A DNA stretch of 60,000 nucleotides from Lingula anatina (lineage: Eukaryota > Brachiopoda > Lingulata > Lingulida > Lingulidae): the NCBI RefSeq assembly GCF_001039355.2, contig NW_019775624.1:498692-558691 (forward strand). The letters are read 5' to 3'. Positions within the stretch are counted from its first letter, which is position 1. Each line of letters begins with the position of its first letter. Shown piece after piece: positions 11,089 to 22,900 of this stretch. A model generated the notes under the pieces. It saw only the letters and a list, made by a program, of their open reading frames with translations, was not told where the DNA came from and made no database searches. The position numbers were made by a program, and so were the translations under genes.

Positions 11089-12536
11089 ATAAAGCTGTTA
11101 TTACAAGGGAAATCTAGGAAGGCTCCTATAAGCCACCCTAATAGTACACAGTATGAACTGTCCTCATATCTGTCACACACACCAGGAACCATAGGTGAAA
11201 CCACAGCCTTGGGCAGCATTTTAAGAGCAATCCTTGGGTTAACTGATTATATTTAGCTATTCTGAGTGAGCCTTCAGTATGATGGGGCAGGTTCTTTTTT
11301 ACAAGTCACGGTGCATTTGCAGTTGCCCACTCATTGGGAGTCTTAAAATACCATCAAAAACCAAAGAGCAGGGTGAGTTTAATGGACAGGTTTCGCCTGA
11401 AGTGATTTTTCCCATTAAGTTGTTTTCCTGTTGTATAGAAACAGGTGAGGTTCCCAACAGAAGTTTTTGAAGTTTATTGTGATACCAGGCAAAGTGAGCA
11501 GTCCTTCTTGTCAGTTTTAGTTATACCTGCCTCCTTCAAAGCGCACATGAATCCATTTATTTTTCTGCTTTATAGAACTGAATTTTCAAATATCATAGGG
11601 TTTGGTTTTACAACAACGTCATCAAATGGCATTGTACTTGGTTGTTCAGGACTGTTTACTACTCCCTTTCTTTGGCAAGTGTTCATGAGGAAAGTATGTT
11701 CTAATTGGCAAAAAGTCCCCTTGAAATGGATTCAGTGAGTGATTCACAGATTTAAAACAATAGGTAATGTACCAGCCCAGCACCAGTGTGGGTGTAAACA
11801 GGCTGTTTGTATGGTGCTGGCTGGAATGCTTAATTACATACCTCATACCCATTCATGTAGGGAGATGAACAAGTTAAGTTAAATGCCCTTCCTTCAGTTG
11901 TTACCATGAAAATGTGAGGTAAAGAGATTTTTGTTAGATAATACAATTACCCATAGTGTGATCCATGCTTAGGGGCAGCCTTGGAGCCATTAATTTGGGG
12001 CCTGACCTTTGTGCATGGGGAACCCATATATCACCTCACCTGTCTGGAACATGGATAGCAATAACCAACAGGCTCTCTCTGGGTACTGGGCACCGATTTC
12101 AACCTATTTAATGGCCCAAGGTGTTAGAAGTTAGACAGGTACTATGCTTACTCATGATGGCTGCAGGTAGGGAACTTTGAAATCAGGGGTTGGGCCTGGG
12201 GAATTGGGACCCTATCCATTTTGCACGCATGTCTCTTGTTGGCAGCCAGGGCCATTTAAGCTCCAACCAATGAAAGTTGATGCGATGGGTGTTATTTTTG
12301 TGACCCAGATAGAATGTGCGTATGAAGAGCTGGCAGCTGGTGCGTCAGGGTTTAAAGGTACCTGTGATTTCGAAGGAGAAACAGTTTCTCAATCTTGGCA
12401 ACTGGTGGTTTATTTTGAGAGAGGTAATTTGTTTCAGCACTGACAAGGGAAAAAGGAAGCAGGGAAAAAGCAGGCAGTTGAAAGTAAACTTTGAAAAGGG
12501 AAGACCTTTAAAAAGACTCTAAGAAGGAACTTTTTT
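11089..12536 (+). repeat. 1,448-bp duplicated segment, copy 2 (right of gap)
   Basis: This copy is colinear with 9342-10789. It contains a 31-codon frame (ATG 11279) ending at AGCAGG|GTGAGT in phase 1, and a frame ending at GAGAG|GTAATT near 12424, also in phase 1. Both could be read as further candidate 5' exons, but the evidence is weaker than for the segments at 3.7-8.9 kb. The copy ends 24 bp before the acceptor of the large exon at 12560. Confidence 0.93.
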
Positions 12537-12559
12537 ATCTGTGGTGTGTTTTTGAATAG

Positions 12560-13711
12560 AAACACACATCATGCCAGGTGCAGATTTCAAACTGGTGCCC
12601 ATATACATCGGGCAGCCAGTGGTCACCAATCAGTATAAACTGATCTCCAATGGGAAAGTAACTGACCTACAGCCAGTAAATGCCCATAGAAATGGTCAGA
12701 CTGCCATTGTGGAAGAAGACAAGCCCATCTACGCACATACTCAGAGGCCGTCACTGGTGAAAGTAATCAGCAATGTGAAACCAGGAGTAGGAGCTGGGGT
12801 ACACCCCATGTCCATAGAGTCTGTGAAATACTATCTGGTTTCTGATCCCCAGCCTGTGTCTTCTGCATCCTCTGCCACTGATAGATTCAGAGTAATCCCT
12901 GCCAACAACAACAACAGACCAGAGCCAAGGGCAAAGAATTCAAATGTTGTGGCAGCCAGACCACAGTTGCACAATGTTAATTTTTTACCGTCAAGTAGTA
13001 GTGGCAGCAATAGCAGTAGCAGATTGAGAGATCCTGAAGTTAAAAACACCAATTTTTCAGCAAACAATGACAGATCACCACATAATTACTCCAACAGCAC
13101 ACCTCTTTTGAACAACAATAACAATTCCAAAATGAGAGATTCCCCATGGAAAAATTCAAAAATCTACAATGCTTCTATGGGAGGGGAAAATCGAGGAAGA
13201 ATGGGCAGCGTAGGAAGAGCGCAGATCCAAGATAATCTGACAGACAACCACCAGAGTAGCCCAATGCATCCAGAGTGGTTGCACAAATTCCCAGTGGATC
13301 CAACACATCATGATGAGCAGAACCATCAACAAGATTATCTTCGCAATTCCTCTACCACCTCCTGGACCAGAAATCAGCCACAAGACTTGGAAAATTTGAA
13401 GACTGTGCAAAAGGACCAGTGGTCACCATCGGTGGAAAAAAACAATAACATAAGATGGCAATCAAAATCTGCCATGAAAACAAAGATGCCTGAGAATTAT
13501 GAGAAAGAGAAAGCGCAGTCGGTTGACGCGCACCCCCAAGAGGCAGAAACAACAGATTCATCACCCAGTGATGAAACAGAATTGGAAGATGAGGAGCAGA
13601 ACTACAAGCTGTTAGTAGAAGAAGATGAAGAAGTAGCAAATGAACCCGAGATGGAACCAGATCTAATCACAAGCCTCAAGGCACTCGATATTATTACAAG
13701 TGTACAACCAG
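12560..13711 (+). CDS. Large 5' exon of the phosphatase gene: disordered N-terminal extension
   Basis: This exon has an acceptor at 12558-12559 (TTTTTGAATAG) and the donor CCAG|GTAGGC. It is 1,152 nt, exactly 384 codons, and phase 1 at both ends, so it can be included or skipped without changing the frame. Translation from ATG 12571 gives a Val/Pro-rich start, poly-Asn and poly-Ser stretches, and an acidic tail ([21 protein letters not shown]). The exon ends [11 protein letters not shown], which resembles the AIITQV segment at the N-terminus of vertebrate CTDSP proteins. I recognise no folded domain. Confidence 0.85.
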
Positions 13712-13896
13712 GTAGGCCTACAGTTGTCATAATGAGAAATGCGGTTTTTCAGCTGGGAAAAATTGGGTGTAGTATGCGAGTGTGTATTTTGTGAATCATA
13801 AGTTGTGGTTACTAAATATTTATATTTAGTAAGAGAAAGGAGAAAATACACTTGAACTCAAGTGGAATTTAGTTTATATTTCAATGTTGAAGAGAT

Positions 13897-13938
<42 letters not shown>

Positions 13939-16900
13939 GACATAGAAATCATAAGTGTTTCCCTTGCTAATGGAACTTGGTAGTTTCTGTGGAATAATTA
14001 GTTCCGGAGTGGAGAAGAGTTCCTTGTGTTTTTTTGGCTGATCAGAATTCCCCACATTCATTTGAGACAATTTGGCTTTCCTTTGGTGTTAGGCATTCCC
14101 AATGCAGGGCCAGTTTCACTTTGTGGTTTCGTGGCAGTAATTGTTATTTTAGCAGGGGGAAACCTGTTTCTGTGCTGAACTGGTGGATGTGACATTTTTC
14201 ATAGTTGACTTCTAACAACTTTTACTGAAGTAATCACCATTTTTTATCTTTTTGGTTTGGAGAGGTGCCAGAATTGACCCTCTCGATTTACATTGCTGAG
14301 ATGAATATGAAAAACAATAAGGATTTTGTTTTCCTTTTGCTATAATTTACAGAGAGCACTCATGTGACATCCTAATATACTTCTAACATATATAAAGAGA
14401 AATGGCTTATATTGATTACATTACACCATGCAGGAATTTATTGCATAACAATTGCTCCAAAAATGAAACATGAGAGATAAACAAAATATGCTAATGTAAA
14501 ACATAAAAAAATGCCATATTTAAAAGGAGGGGGGGTCATTTAGTTTGTTTGAAAACACTCCATTTGATCCAGAGACAGGTGTGGATGTTGCCTTGAATGA
14601 TGATGAACCTGGTCTGAACCTGAATGAGAGATCTGACAAATAATTCTAATGATGAAAGCCAGATGGACCAGGTATGGACCAGGCACCTGGCAGGTTAAGA
14701 GAGCTGGAAAACAACCGCTTTTTCAGATATCCATGCCTTATCTTCTTGACTCTTGGCTTATTTTATTTTTTTTATTTTATTCCATCTCTTTTATTACTAT
14801 AATTTTTTTTGCCAAATATTTGGGATGATTTGTCATTGTTAAGGAAAATGTGTTCTTCAAGTTATTATTTAATTCATGCTTAAACTGAAAAAGGAAAAAT
14901 TTTTAAAGGCATCACAGTTTTTGTCCTACAATCTTTTTCTCTACTGATGATATATCGGAAGATAAAGCCCTTTGAAGCAAGAAGAAAATAAATACAAAGG
15001 TGCTGAAACATATTTATGGCTTGGAGTCTTGGTCTGGAGGGAATGAAGTAATGTTGGTTCTATGCAGACATGAAAAGTCTGTTTGGGAGAAGATATGGTT
15101 TTTGATTGAAAAGGGCAAAGAAGTCTGCAATTCTTTATGGCGACTGAGAGGCTGCTTGTGAGAAATAGATATGCTATATCAAGATTGTTTCCCAGAAGGG
15201 TTAAGAAATAATTGTAGGGTCCTGTTGTCACTTTTGTCCGTGAACATTCATACCCCACAGTACTGTACCATCTAGCTCCTTTTCTATAAAGGTGAGAAAT
15301 TGCTACCCCCTCCCCCTCTCCACTCCAGCCCCTGGCAGTTTTATTAGTGGATGTATCTTCAGATAATTATTGGTTTGACCACCTTGTAACATTATTCTAG
15401 ATAGTGTTACTTTCCAGAAGGGTTAATAAATAATTGCAGGTCCCTCCTGAGATCAGTCCTTGATATTTCTTTTGATATAAGTTTTGGACCAGACTGTCCC
15501 AGGATATTTCTTGGTGTCACAGTTTAAGTGAAACCTGCTATTAGGTTGTACATGGGCTTTCATTATGGCTAAGAAGCTGTTATCTGAGACCGGTTACCTT
15601 TTTAGCTGTTGTTCTGAGACTAGTGGAAGACCCCACAAGAACTTCGAAGATAATCTTCACAAACACTACAATGCATGAACATCAAAATTTGCATGCTAAG
15701 TCTTGTCATTTATGGCCGATGCAGCAATTAACTTGGTATTAATGGAGATTAAGATGAGTAATGACAACGATGATACAACTGTCAGGGACATATTTCACTG
15801 TGAAAATGGATGATAATGTTTTAGTTAGGAGGGCTCTTGGTATTAGCCTTCAGCATTTCAAAGAAGGTGGTTGCATGATCAAGTGGTTGGCGTAGGATAT
15901 TGTGTAATTGAACATTTTTCTGGTCACAGCCCAAGTCTGTGATCTTTCTGAAAAGCATATCCAGTTTGAATAGAGACATAACATGGTGGGCCTTTGGTTT
16001 GCTTGACAGGAAGGTGTAATGCCAAATTTATGCAGATTCCTTCGTGGTTTTGATTCCCTAAATGATCTTGATTGTCATTAAATGATGGGGAAATGTAAAT
16101 ATTGCCAGGGAAATGGGGAAGGATTTGTAATTTACTTCTTTTTAGCATGAGTTGTAGGATTTGTTAGAATATTTGGGGGTGATTTTTATGAAGAAAGAAA
16201 CCTATTATTTTTGAACTGGCTGTAACAAAGCCTTTCAGTCCTGTCTGTGATGTATTTCATTGTGTATTTGGACTAACATAACACACCATTATTTTTTTTA
16301 ATTGTTTCTTTTAGAACTTGTTTACAAACACAAACAAAGTGTGGGTAAACAATTTATAAGTGCAAGAGACACCTGTAAATGAATTCACCCCAGAATAAAG
16401 GTGAAGATAAAATGTTAAGAATGACATTAAAATATCTGATACCACAGAAAAAAATCAACAAAGGTCATATACCAAAACAGCAGAACCAGGATGTTAATGA
16501 AAATGATGTTTTGATGGTTATTTTATGGCTGTTTTCTGTGATCTAGTTGAAGAGACAATCACTATTAGTCTTAGATACAGGGTCTTATTTAAGGAAATAG
16601 CTGGAAGATTCTTGATAAGTCACAGTTATCATTTGGCCGTGTTCAGGCTGTACATAGAGTTCTTCCTCAACAGCTAAATATGTTTTTGTGTAGTTTAAGG
16701 AAATACTAGTACATATTTCTTATTTTCTTATTTGTTTCGGTTTAGGTAATGATTTGGTCAAAGTTACCAGCTGTTTGTCAGCAATCTCTAAACGAAAAAA
16801 AGAAGAGAAAATGACATTGAGGGCCAAGTTAATAGGTACTAGTAATAGCTTGATCTTGAGATCAGTCACAGACATAAACAGGACAGGTGCATCCAGTTGA

Positions 16901-19900
16901 CACTTATTTCCAATGACTGTCATTTCAAGTTGTTGTTGTGACATTTAGGGGATGTTTCACAAGGTTATTGAATATTTCTTCTTGTGACAAGCATATTTTT
17001 GTGACATTTATTACCAGGTGTCATGTTGAAACAGTTATGATTTTGCTTAACATGTCAAAGCATTTAGGCTCTGCATCTTACAGCTGTGACAAGTCACCAT
17101 TTCATCATAATGATAATCAGGAAAGAATGATAAAATACTTATGAGTAACATTAATACAGCACATCACATATTGGATGCATGGATAAAATATAGTCTAATC
17201 AATAGTATATTATTATTTACATTACTTTCTAACTTCTTCCCACTGTAAACAGCCTTGGTTAAGCGGATATGATGTTTTTGTAGCACTGGAATGTATACAG
17301 AGAAAAAAATGGTACCCTTGATTTGCAGGGGATCCTCTCTCTAGATCATTGTTATAGTGATGAGTGTCAAATTTTACATTGTAATTTATTGTCATCTTAA
17401 TGCTTTTTTGTTCTTGATGTTGTAACACTGTTGTCAGAACAGAATGTCAGGCAGTTTTGTATGACAGTGATTTCTATCATTGGATTTACAAGGAGTCTCA
17501 CCCAGGCACCACTTTAGTCTTTACCAGGCACTCCATAGACATTGGATATCCTGTTTGTTTTTATGTACTTTTGATCCCATGAGTGTTTTTTTTTTTTTTC
17601 TTTTACTGAAAGTTTTAGTTATATTGTATAACCCAAGATTACTTATTTAAAAAGTAGTATTTGCTATTTGATTCAAATTTATTTTTGTTATTTCAGGTTG
17701 ATCAGTCTTTGAATATCTTTTCTTTTTTTTTTCCAGAACAAAGTGCTGCCCCCCCCCCCCAAAAAAAAAAAAAATTTGTATATAAAATCTTAACATATGT
17801 AGGTATTTTATGTTTCTTCTTCAAGCAATTTCAATTAAGCAAACTATTTTTGTTTTTTAGGCTCGTCGACGTTAAAGAAACCCAGAAACAGGGGCATCTT
17901 CAGTTCATTTTTCTGTTGTTTTGGTGATAATAGCCACGCACAACAAAGTACACCAGTTCCTACTACAGATACAGATTCACAGCCAAATGGCATTGTTAAG
18001 GTAAGGAGATAAATATCTAGAAAAATTGCTAGAAATAAAATCAAAACAGAACAGAGTGCTTGGCTGTTATATAAGAGCACATGTTGTAGGTTGTAAAAAT
18101 TTTAAGTTGTAGATGTTTGTTTTATCTTTAAAATCTGTAGAATTGTTGACGTATAAATAATTTGTTTTACTTCATTAATACAGATTTTCAAACATAAGAT
18201 TACTTGTTAAAACTATCTTCATGCGAATGTAATTCCTTCTTATGATAATGCAGCATATTACCAAATACAAATATACTTCTTCTAGACGAGTGAATACTTT
18301 AATAGTATGGCTAATTGCAGCAAGGTCAAACAAGCACCTAGGTGGTTAACACTCAAAACGTGTTTCGCATTTTAACTCCCTTGAGTTTCATTGCTCATTA
18401 TGGCGTAAAAACTCTTCCGATTGCCTCTTGTGTACAGCTCCTGAAAAAATCTAAGTATGCAGTATACTGTTACAGCCTGGTAAAGTTCCAAGGCTGCTAG
18501 TCTTGATAATATTAACTAGAGAAACTGTGCCCCAATAGATTAGCAGAGATCTAGGCCTCTGTTTACATGCAAGAGAATATGGTTCCCGCAAGCTGACAGC
18601 ACAGCTGGGGCAGTCGAGCTTGTTTCACTGTGCCCTGTGCCGAGGCATGTTGTAAGTTACTTCGAGAGGTTGTGCATTAAGTGAGAAATCCGATTGCAGT
18701 TTTAATGAACACTACTGCAATAACTCCATGACAATATCATTTCCAGGGTCTCTGCACCATGTTGTGCAATCAGTTTAATATCTAACACTTCTTTCTGATA
18801 TCTGTGTAGCATCAGTAAGAGCGAACCAGTCCGGGCTCAGTTTGTACTGACCTTGGTCAGGGGGAATTGAGCCATGTTGTTAATGCCAATGGCCCCCACC
18901 TGGAAGCTGTCCAGAACATGAAACTAAAGTCAGCACACAGTGGTTAAAGTTGGAAATACCTGTAGAGTAAGTGCAGGTTAGGGTAGTTACTGCTCTGTGG
19001 TGAAAAGCAGGTAGCCAAGAAATAAAAACAGATACGGAAGATGCTTACATACACATTTAAGGTGTGCCTAGTGCCTTGATGAACCAATCTTACCTATCGG
19101 TGTTTGCTGCTGTTAGGAATTATCTAATAAATAACTTATTCAATGCCTGTTGAGGAATGCCACCCAATAGAACCCATAGGCTTGGTGGTTCTGAGGTGTC
19201 TTGTATAATGACTTGAAAAGATTTTTCCCTTTACTTAATCAGCAAGTCTGTATTTGACAGATGGTCTATTTCTAGGTTTGACTTCACCTTTATAGATTGC
19301 CCAGGAACATTTTGGCTTAATACTCCAATGTCATGATCAGTTGCATTTGTATCAGACAGCGTAAATGGGTTTTCCGATGCTAATTTGCTGATGCTGAAGA
19401 CCTATAATCCTCACTCAATAGCTCTTGGACCATCAACTCTTTTTCCCAGATACCCATGGCTGTTTGTTATTTTATTTTGCCTTCCAAAAACTATTATTGC
19501 TGTTTCATTGGATTTCAATTTCCTCAGCTTCTCTCAGCAGCACTGAGACCCTGGCAATATTGATCAGGATAAAAGCATATCTAAGTCCCCAAGAACCCTA
19601 GTACATTTACACATTTCTACCCTTTTTAAACATGCTTGGGTACAGTACCAATCTGCAGGCTTATTCAACTTGAATATTTAATGAATAATATCTGAACAGG
19701 GTGATGGTGATTTGGGGGGGGTAGCTAAATAATATGTTATACTTTAATATTGGTCTGAGAATATTGCACATCAAATTCAGTCATTTATCTGGGGAATATA
19801 TGCTTATAGTCTAGTATTAGCATTCCTGACATTCCCCACAGATTTTCATATTGTTTTGTGCATTTTGAAGCTGAATTTAAGTGTTATAATTGTGATTGGT

Positions 19901-22900
19901 TAAAGATAGCTGTTAGAGCATTTTGATGGTAAATAAAAGATGCATCACTCCTTTTAAATAGGTCTGTCAGAAGCAAAGTTTAAAAATATATTTTATTGAT
20001 TTGTTATATGGAGCTGCTATGGCCATCTCAATGGAAGGAGTCTATTGAAATGAATGTTATTTATCATAATGTATGATAAAACATTGCTATGTAGAAATTA
20101 TATACAAAACTTGGTCTTTAGTCCTTTTTCTCTTTCTCCAATGAGTTATATATCATAACTGTGTGTCTGACTTTTGAATAAAAAGATATCATTATTTAAT
20201 CTGTATCCAAAGTCAGGGACTTGATGGATTGGATTTTGCTTGGCAGGTATAGGTGTTAAATTCATAAACAGAGGCATTGATGACATCCTGGGTTTATCAA
20301 CTTGACTCTGAGTCTGTTGTGGCACAGATATTTGCACCCTATCTGGCTTTTCACAAGTGCAACACGTGTAGGTTGGGTTGTGGTTCAATATTTGAAGCTA
20401 TAGCTTTCATAGCCTCTAAAATGTATGCCACTCATGATCAGCAACTGAAAAATACAAAAGTATGTAGCACAGGAGGTGTATTTGACTTTGACATTTTAAC
20501 TTACAAAGATAACAGGAGCTGTACTTAAAAATTTTCCTTAAAAAATTTTTCCCCATTCTGTATTGTGATAGCAGAATGCAGGGTATATAACATTCACTCA
20601 AAAGGTATTGCCAAATGGACATTTACTGTTTTGATGATTTGACTTTAAATTTAGTTATTTTATTGCTTTACATATTAAATGCTTGATTGTTTCTAGCCAC
20701 CTCCAAAATACCTCCTTCCTGCTGTGCGGCCAAGAGATGTAAATAAAATCTGTATGGTTATAGATTTAGATGAAACATTAGTTCACAGTACCTTTCAGGT
20801 GAGTTAAGTGTGTAGTGCGTGTTTGTCGTTTCTCCTAACATAACACAACGGTGAGTTTTTTTAGAACTTCTGTTGGTAGAGATGGATGGCGCAGACGTAA
20901 ATGATGGCATGGCCCTACTTCTAGAACTGCTAGAATTGCAGAAGTCCCACCTTGCTCTAAAGGATAAATACTCGTATTGCAATAGTCACATTTTCCAAAG
21001 GTTAGCAGCTCAGTTGAAAGAAAAACTTTTGGCAAGTGTCTTGGCAATAATGAATGTCAGCCATAAAGGTTGTTTCTACAGTGCAACAATGTCACTGTCT
21101 TGGGGTTTTTTCATCTTTTTTCTTCTAATCAGTATATGGAGCCATTTGATTTTCTAAAATCCATATGATGTGAAGAAGTCTCTGAAAGTTGAACGCCAAA
21201 TGATAAGATCATACAAATCTCTGCCAGCAATTTCAGAAAAGCTCATCTTGCAGGTGATTTGGGGAGAAATGCACTGCATGCTGTGGTTTTGGTTATGTTT
21301 CTTTTTTTATTTTGCAATATTTTATGTGCTTGTTTTTTGTTTAGCCTCTACCTCCCCTCGCCCATCACCTTTTACAGCCTCAGAGGCATCAAGATATGGG
21401 CAAAAAATGCATGGTGATAGACCTTGATGAAACATTAGTGCATAGTTCATTTAAGGTGAGTATATTGTGTAAATGGGATGCATTTCTCAAATTGGTTTCT
21501 TATATTCGTATTTAAATTTTTGGCACATTTAGCAGAATTCAATCATTTTCAAGTTTCCAGTTTGAATAGTAATTTATTAAGCACAGTGTTGTACAGATTT
21601 TTTCCCAAAGGCCCTTGCCTTCTTTTAAGTGAAATTTAATGAGGTCCAAATTGGGCTGTGAAAACAAAATATTTAGAAAAAATTGTAAGTTTCATACTTT
21701 TGAGATTGCAACCCAAGGCTTGGTAATGTTATAGACCCATACCTAGGTCGATCTAGCAGGATCAATCTCTGAGAGATTTCTCTCTAAATTACATTCAGCT
21801 TGAGCCACTCTGATGTCTGACATTCCTACTGAAGCTGTTAACGAGAATCAGCTCGGAGATGGGTCAATCTTGCTAGATCAATCTAGGTATGGGAATGGTA
21901 GTTCAAATCACATACCTGAAGAAGGAGAAAACAGCAGGAAAAACATTCATCTTTACACTGCCTACCCTGTATTTCTTAATGACAGATTACATCATACCAG
22001 ATGAGTATTTGAAAAAGTTGGGTAACACCTTCTGTCAATTCGCGTAACATTTTTCCTGAAGCCAGTTAGAAAAAAAGAACTGCAAACTCCATTTTTCATC
22101 AGTTGTCTTCCTAGTTATTTTTATGGCATAACATTTTATACCAAAGACCAGACAATCTGGCCAAGTTCCATGCCTCAATCACAAAAATTTTCCATATTTC
22201 AAAAGGAATGTTTTTATCTTGCATGTCATCACGTTGATGATGGTTGTTTCTAATCCATGTCTATACTTCCCTCCACCCCCACCCCCCACCTCCAAAAAGG
22301 ACTGTTTATCATTTGAAAATGTGAAACTTGCATTATCATGCAGTGCTAGTCATGAAACAAACCAGAGGTATGTTACCATATTCCAGGTGCGAAGAATGAC
22401 CTAGATAAATTATTGGTGTGAATAATTCATCTTGTTGAGTGCAGTGATTCCTTTGTCTGTTAAAAACAATGCTTTTATCATCACTTACCTTGTGCTTTTC
22501 TACAAAATTGTTCTAGTTTTAGTATGTTTCAACTTAGTAATATATCTGATCATTAGAGACTGCAGTACTGGTGCTGTTGTACTAATGTTTGTTTTTAGAG
22601 GTCAGTTTGGTAACAGTATGTGGCTTAGCTCAAAACTTTATCTATTTCAATATAGTACGATAATTTTATATATTTGTCCCAAAGAGATTCATTTATTTGT
22701 TTTACATTTAACTGTGGATCTTTACTTCTAGTCATTGATAATCCCTACAAATTGAGAAATATTTGTGTTACTACCAAAGATGAAAACATTAATCAACTAA
22801 GTGGATATCAAGTGATGCCAGAGTATAGATTAAATGACAGAGAGTTAACGTCTTGCGTCATAGTAATTAGGTTTTTTGAAGTTGAAATCATTTTGCCCTT

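Larger units (their letters stand above)
13712..17860 (+). other. Phosphatase intron after the large exon
   Basis: A 4.1-kb intron between GTAGGC at 13712 and the acceptor TTTTTTGTTTTTTAG at 17860. It holds a 37-bp poly(A) run (13900-13936), a C10A13-type homopolymer pair (about 17751-17773) and a diverged local repeat (15188 and 15405). No nested gene was recognised. Confidence 0.85.

Noticed and set aside
10761-11219. 152-residue minus-strand open frame
   Set aside because: Most of it is the N gap; it is an artefact of reading through undetermined bases.
12831-13639. Several minus-strand frames opposite the large phosphatase exon
   Set aside because: Shadows of the plus-strand coding exon; leucine-rich complements of Asn/Glu-rich codons.
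13712-20696. Search for a miR-26-type precursor in the phosphatase introns, as in vertebrate orthologues
   Set aside because: No mature-like TTCAAGTAAT sequence with a hairpin was noticed by eye.
20873-21157. Coding-like Leu/Glu-rich frame between the two catalytic exons as a third alternative exon
   Set aside because: No acceptor/donor pair gives a phase 0/0 insertion, and the frame does not resemble the phosphatase.
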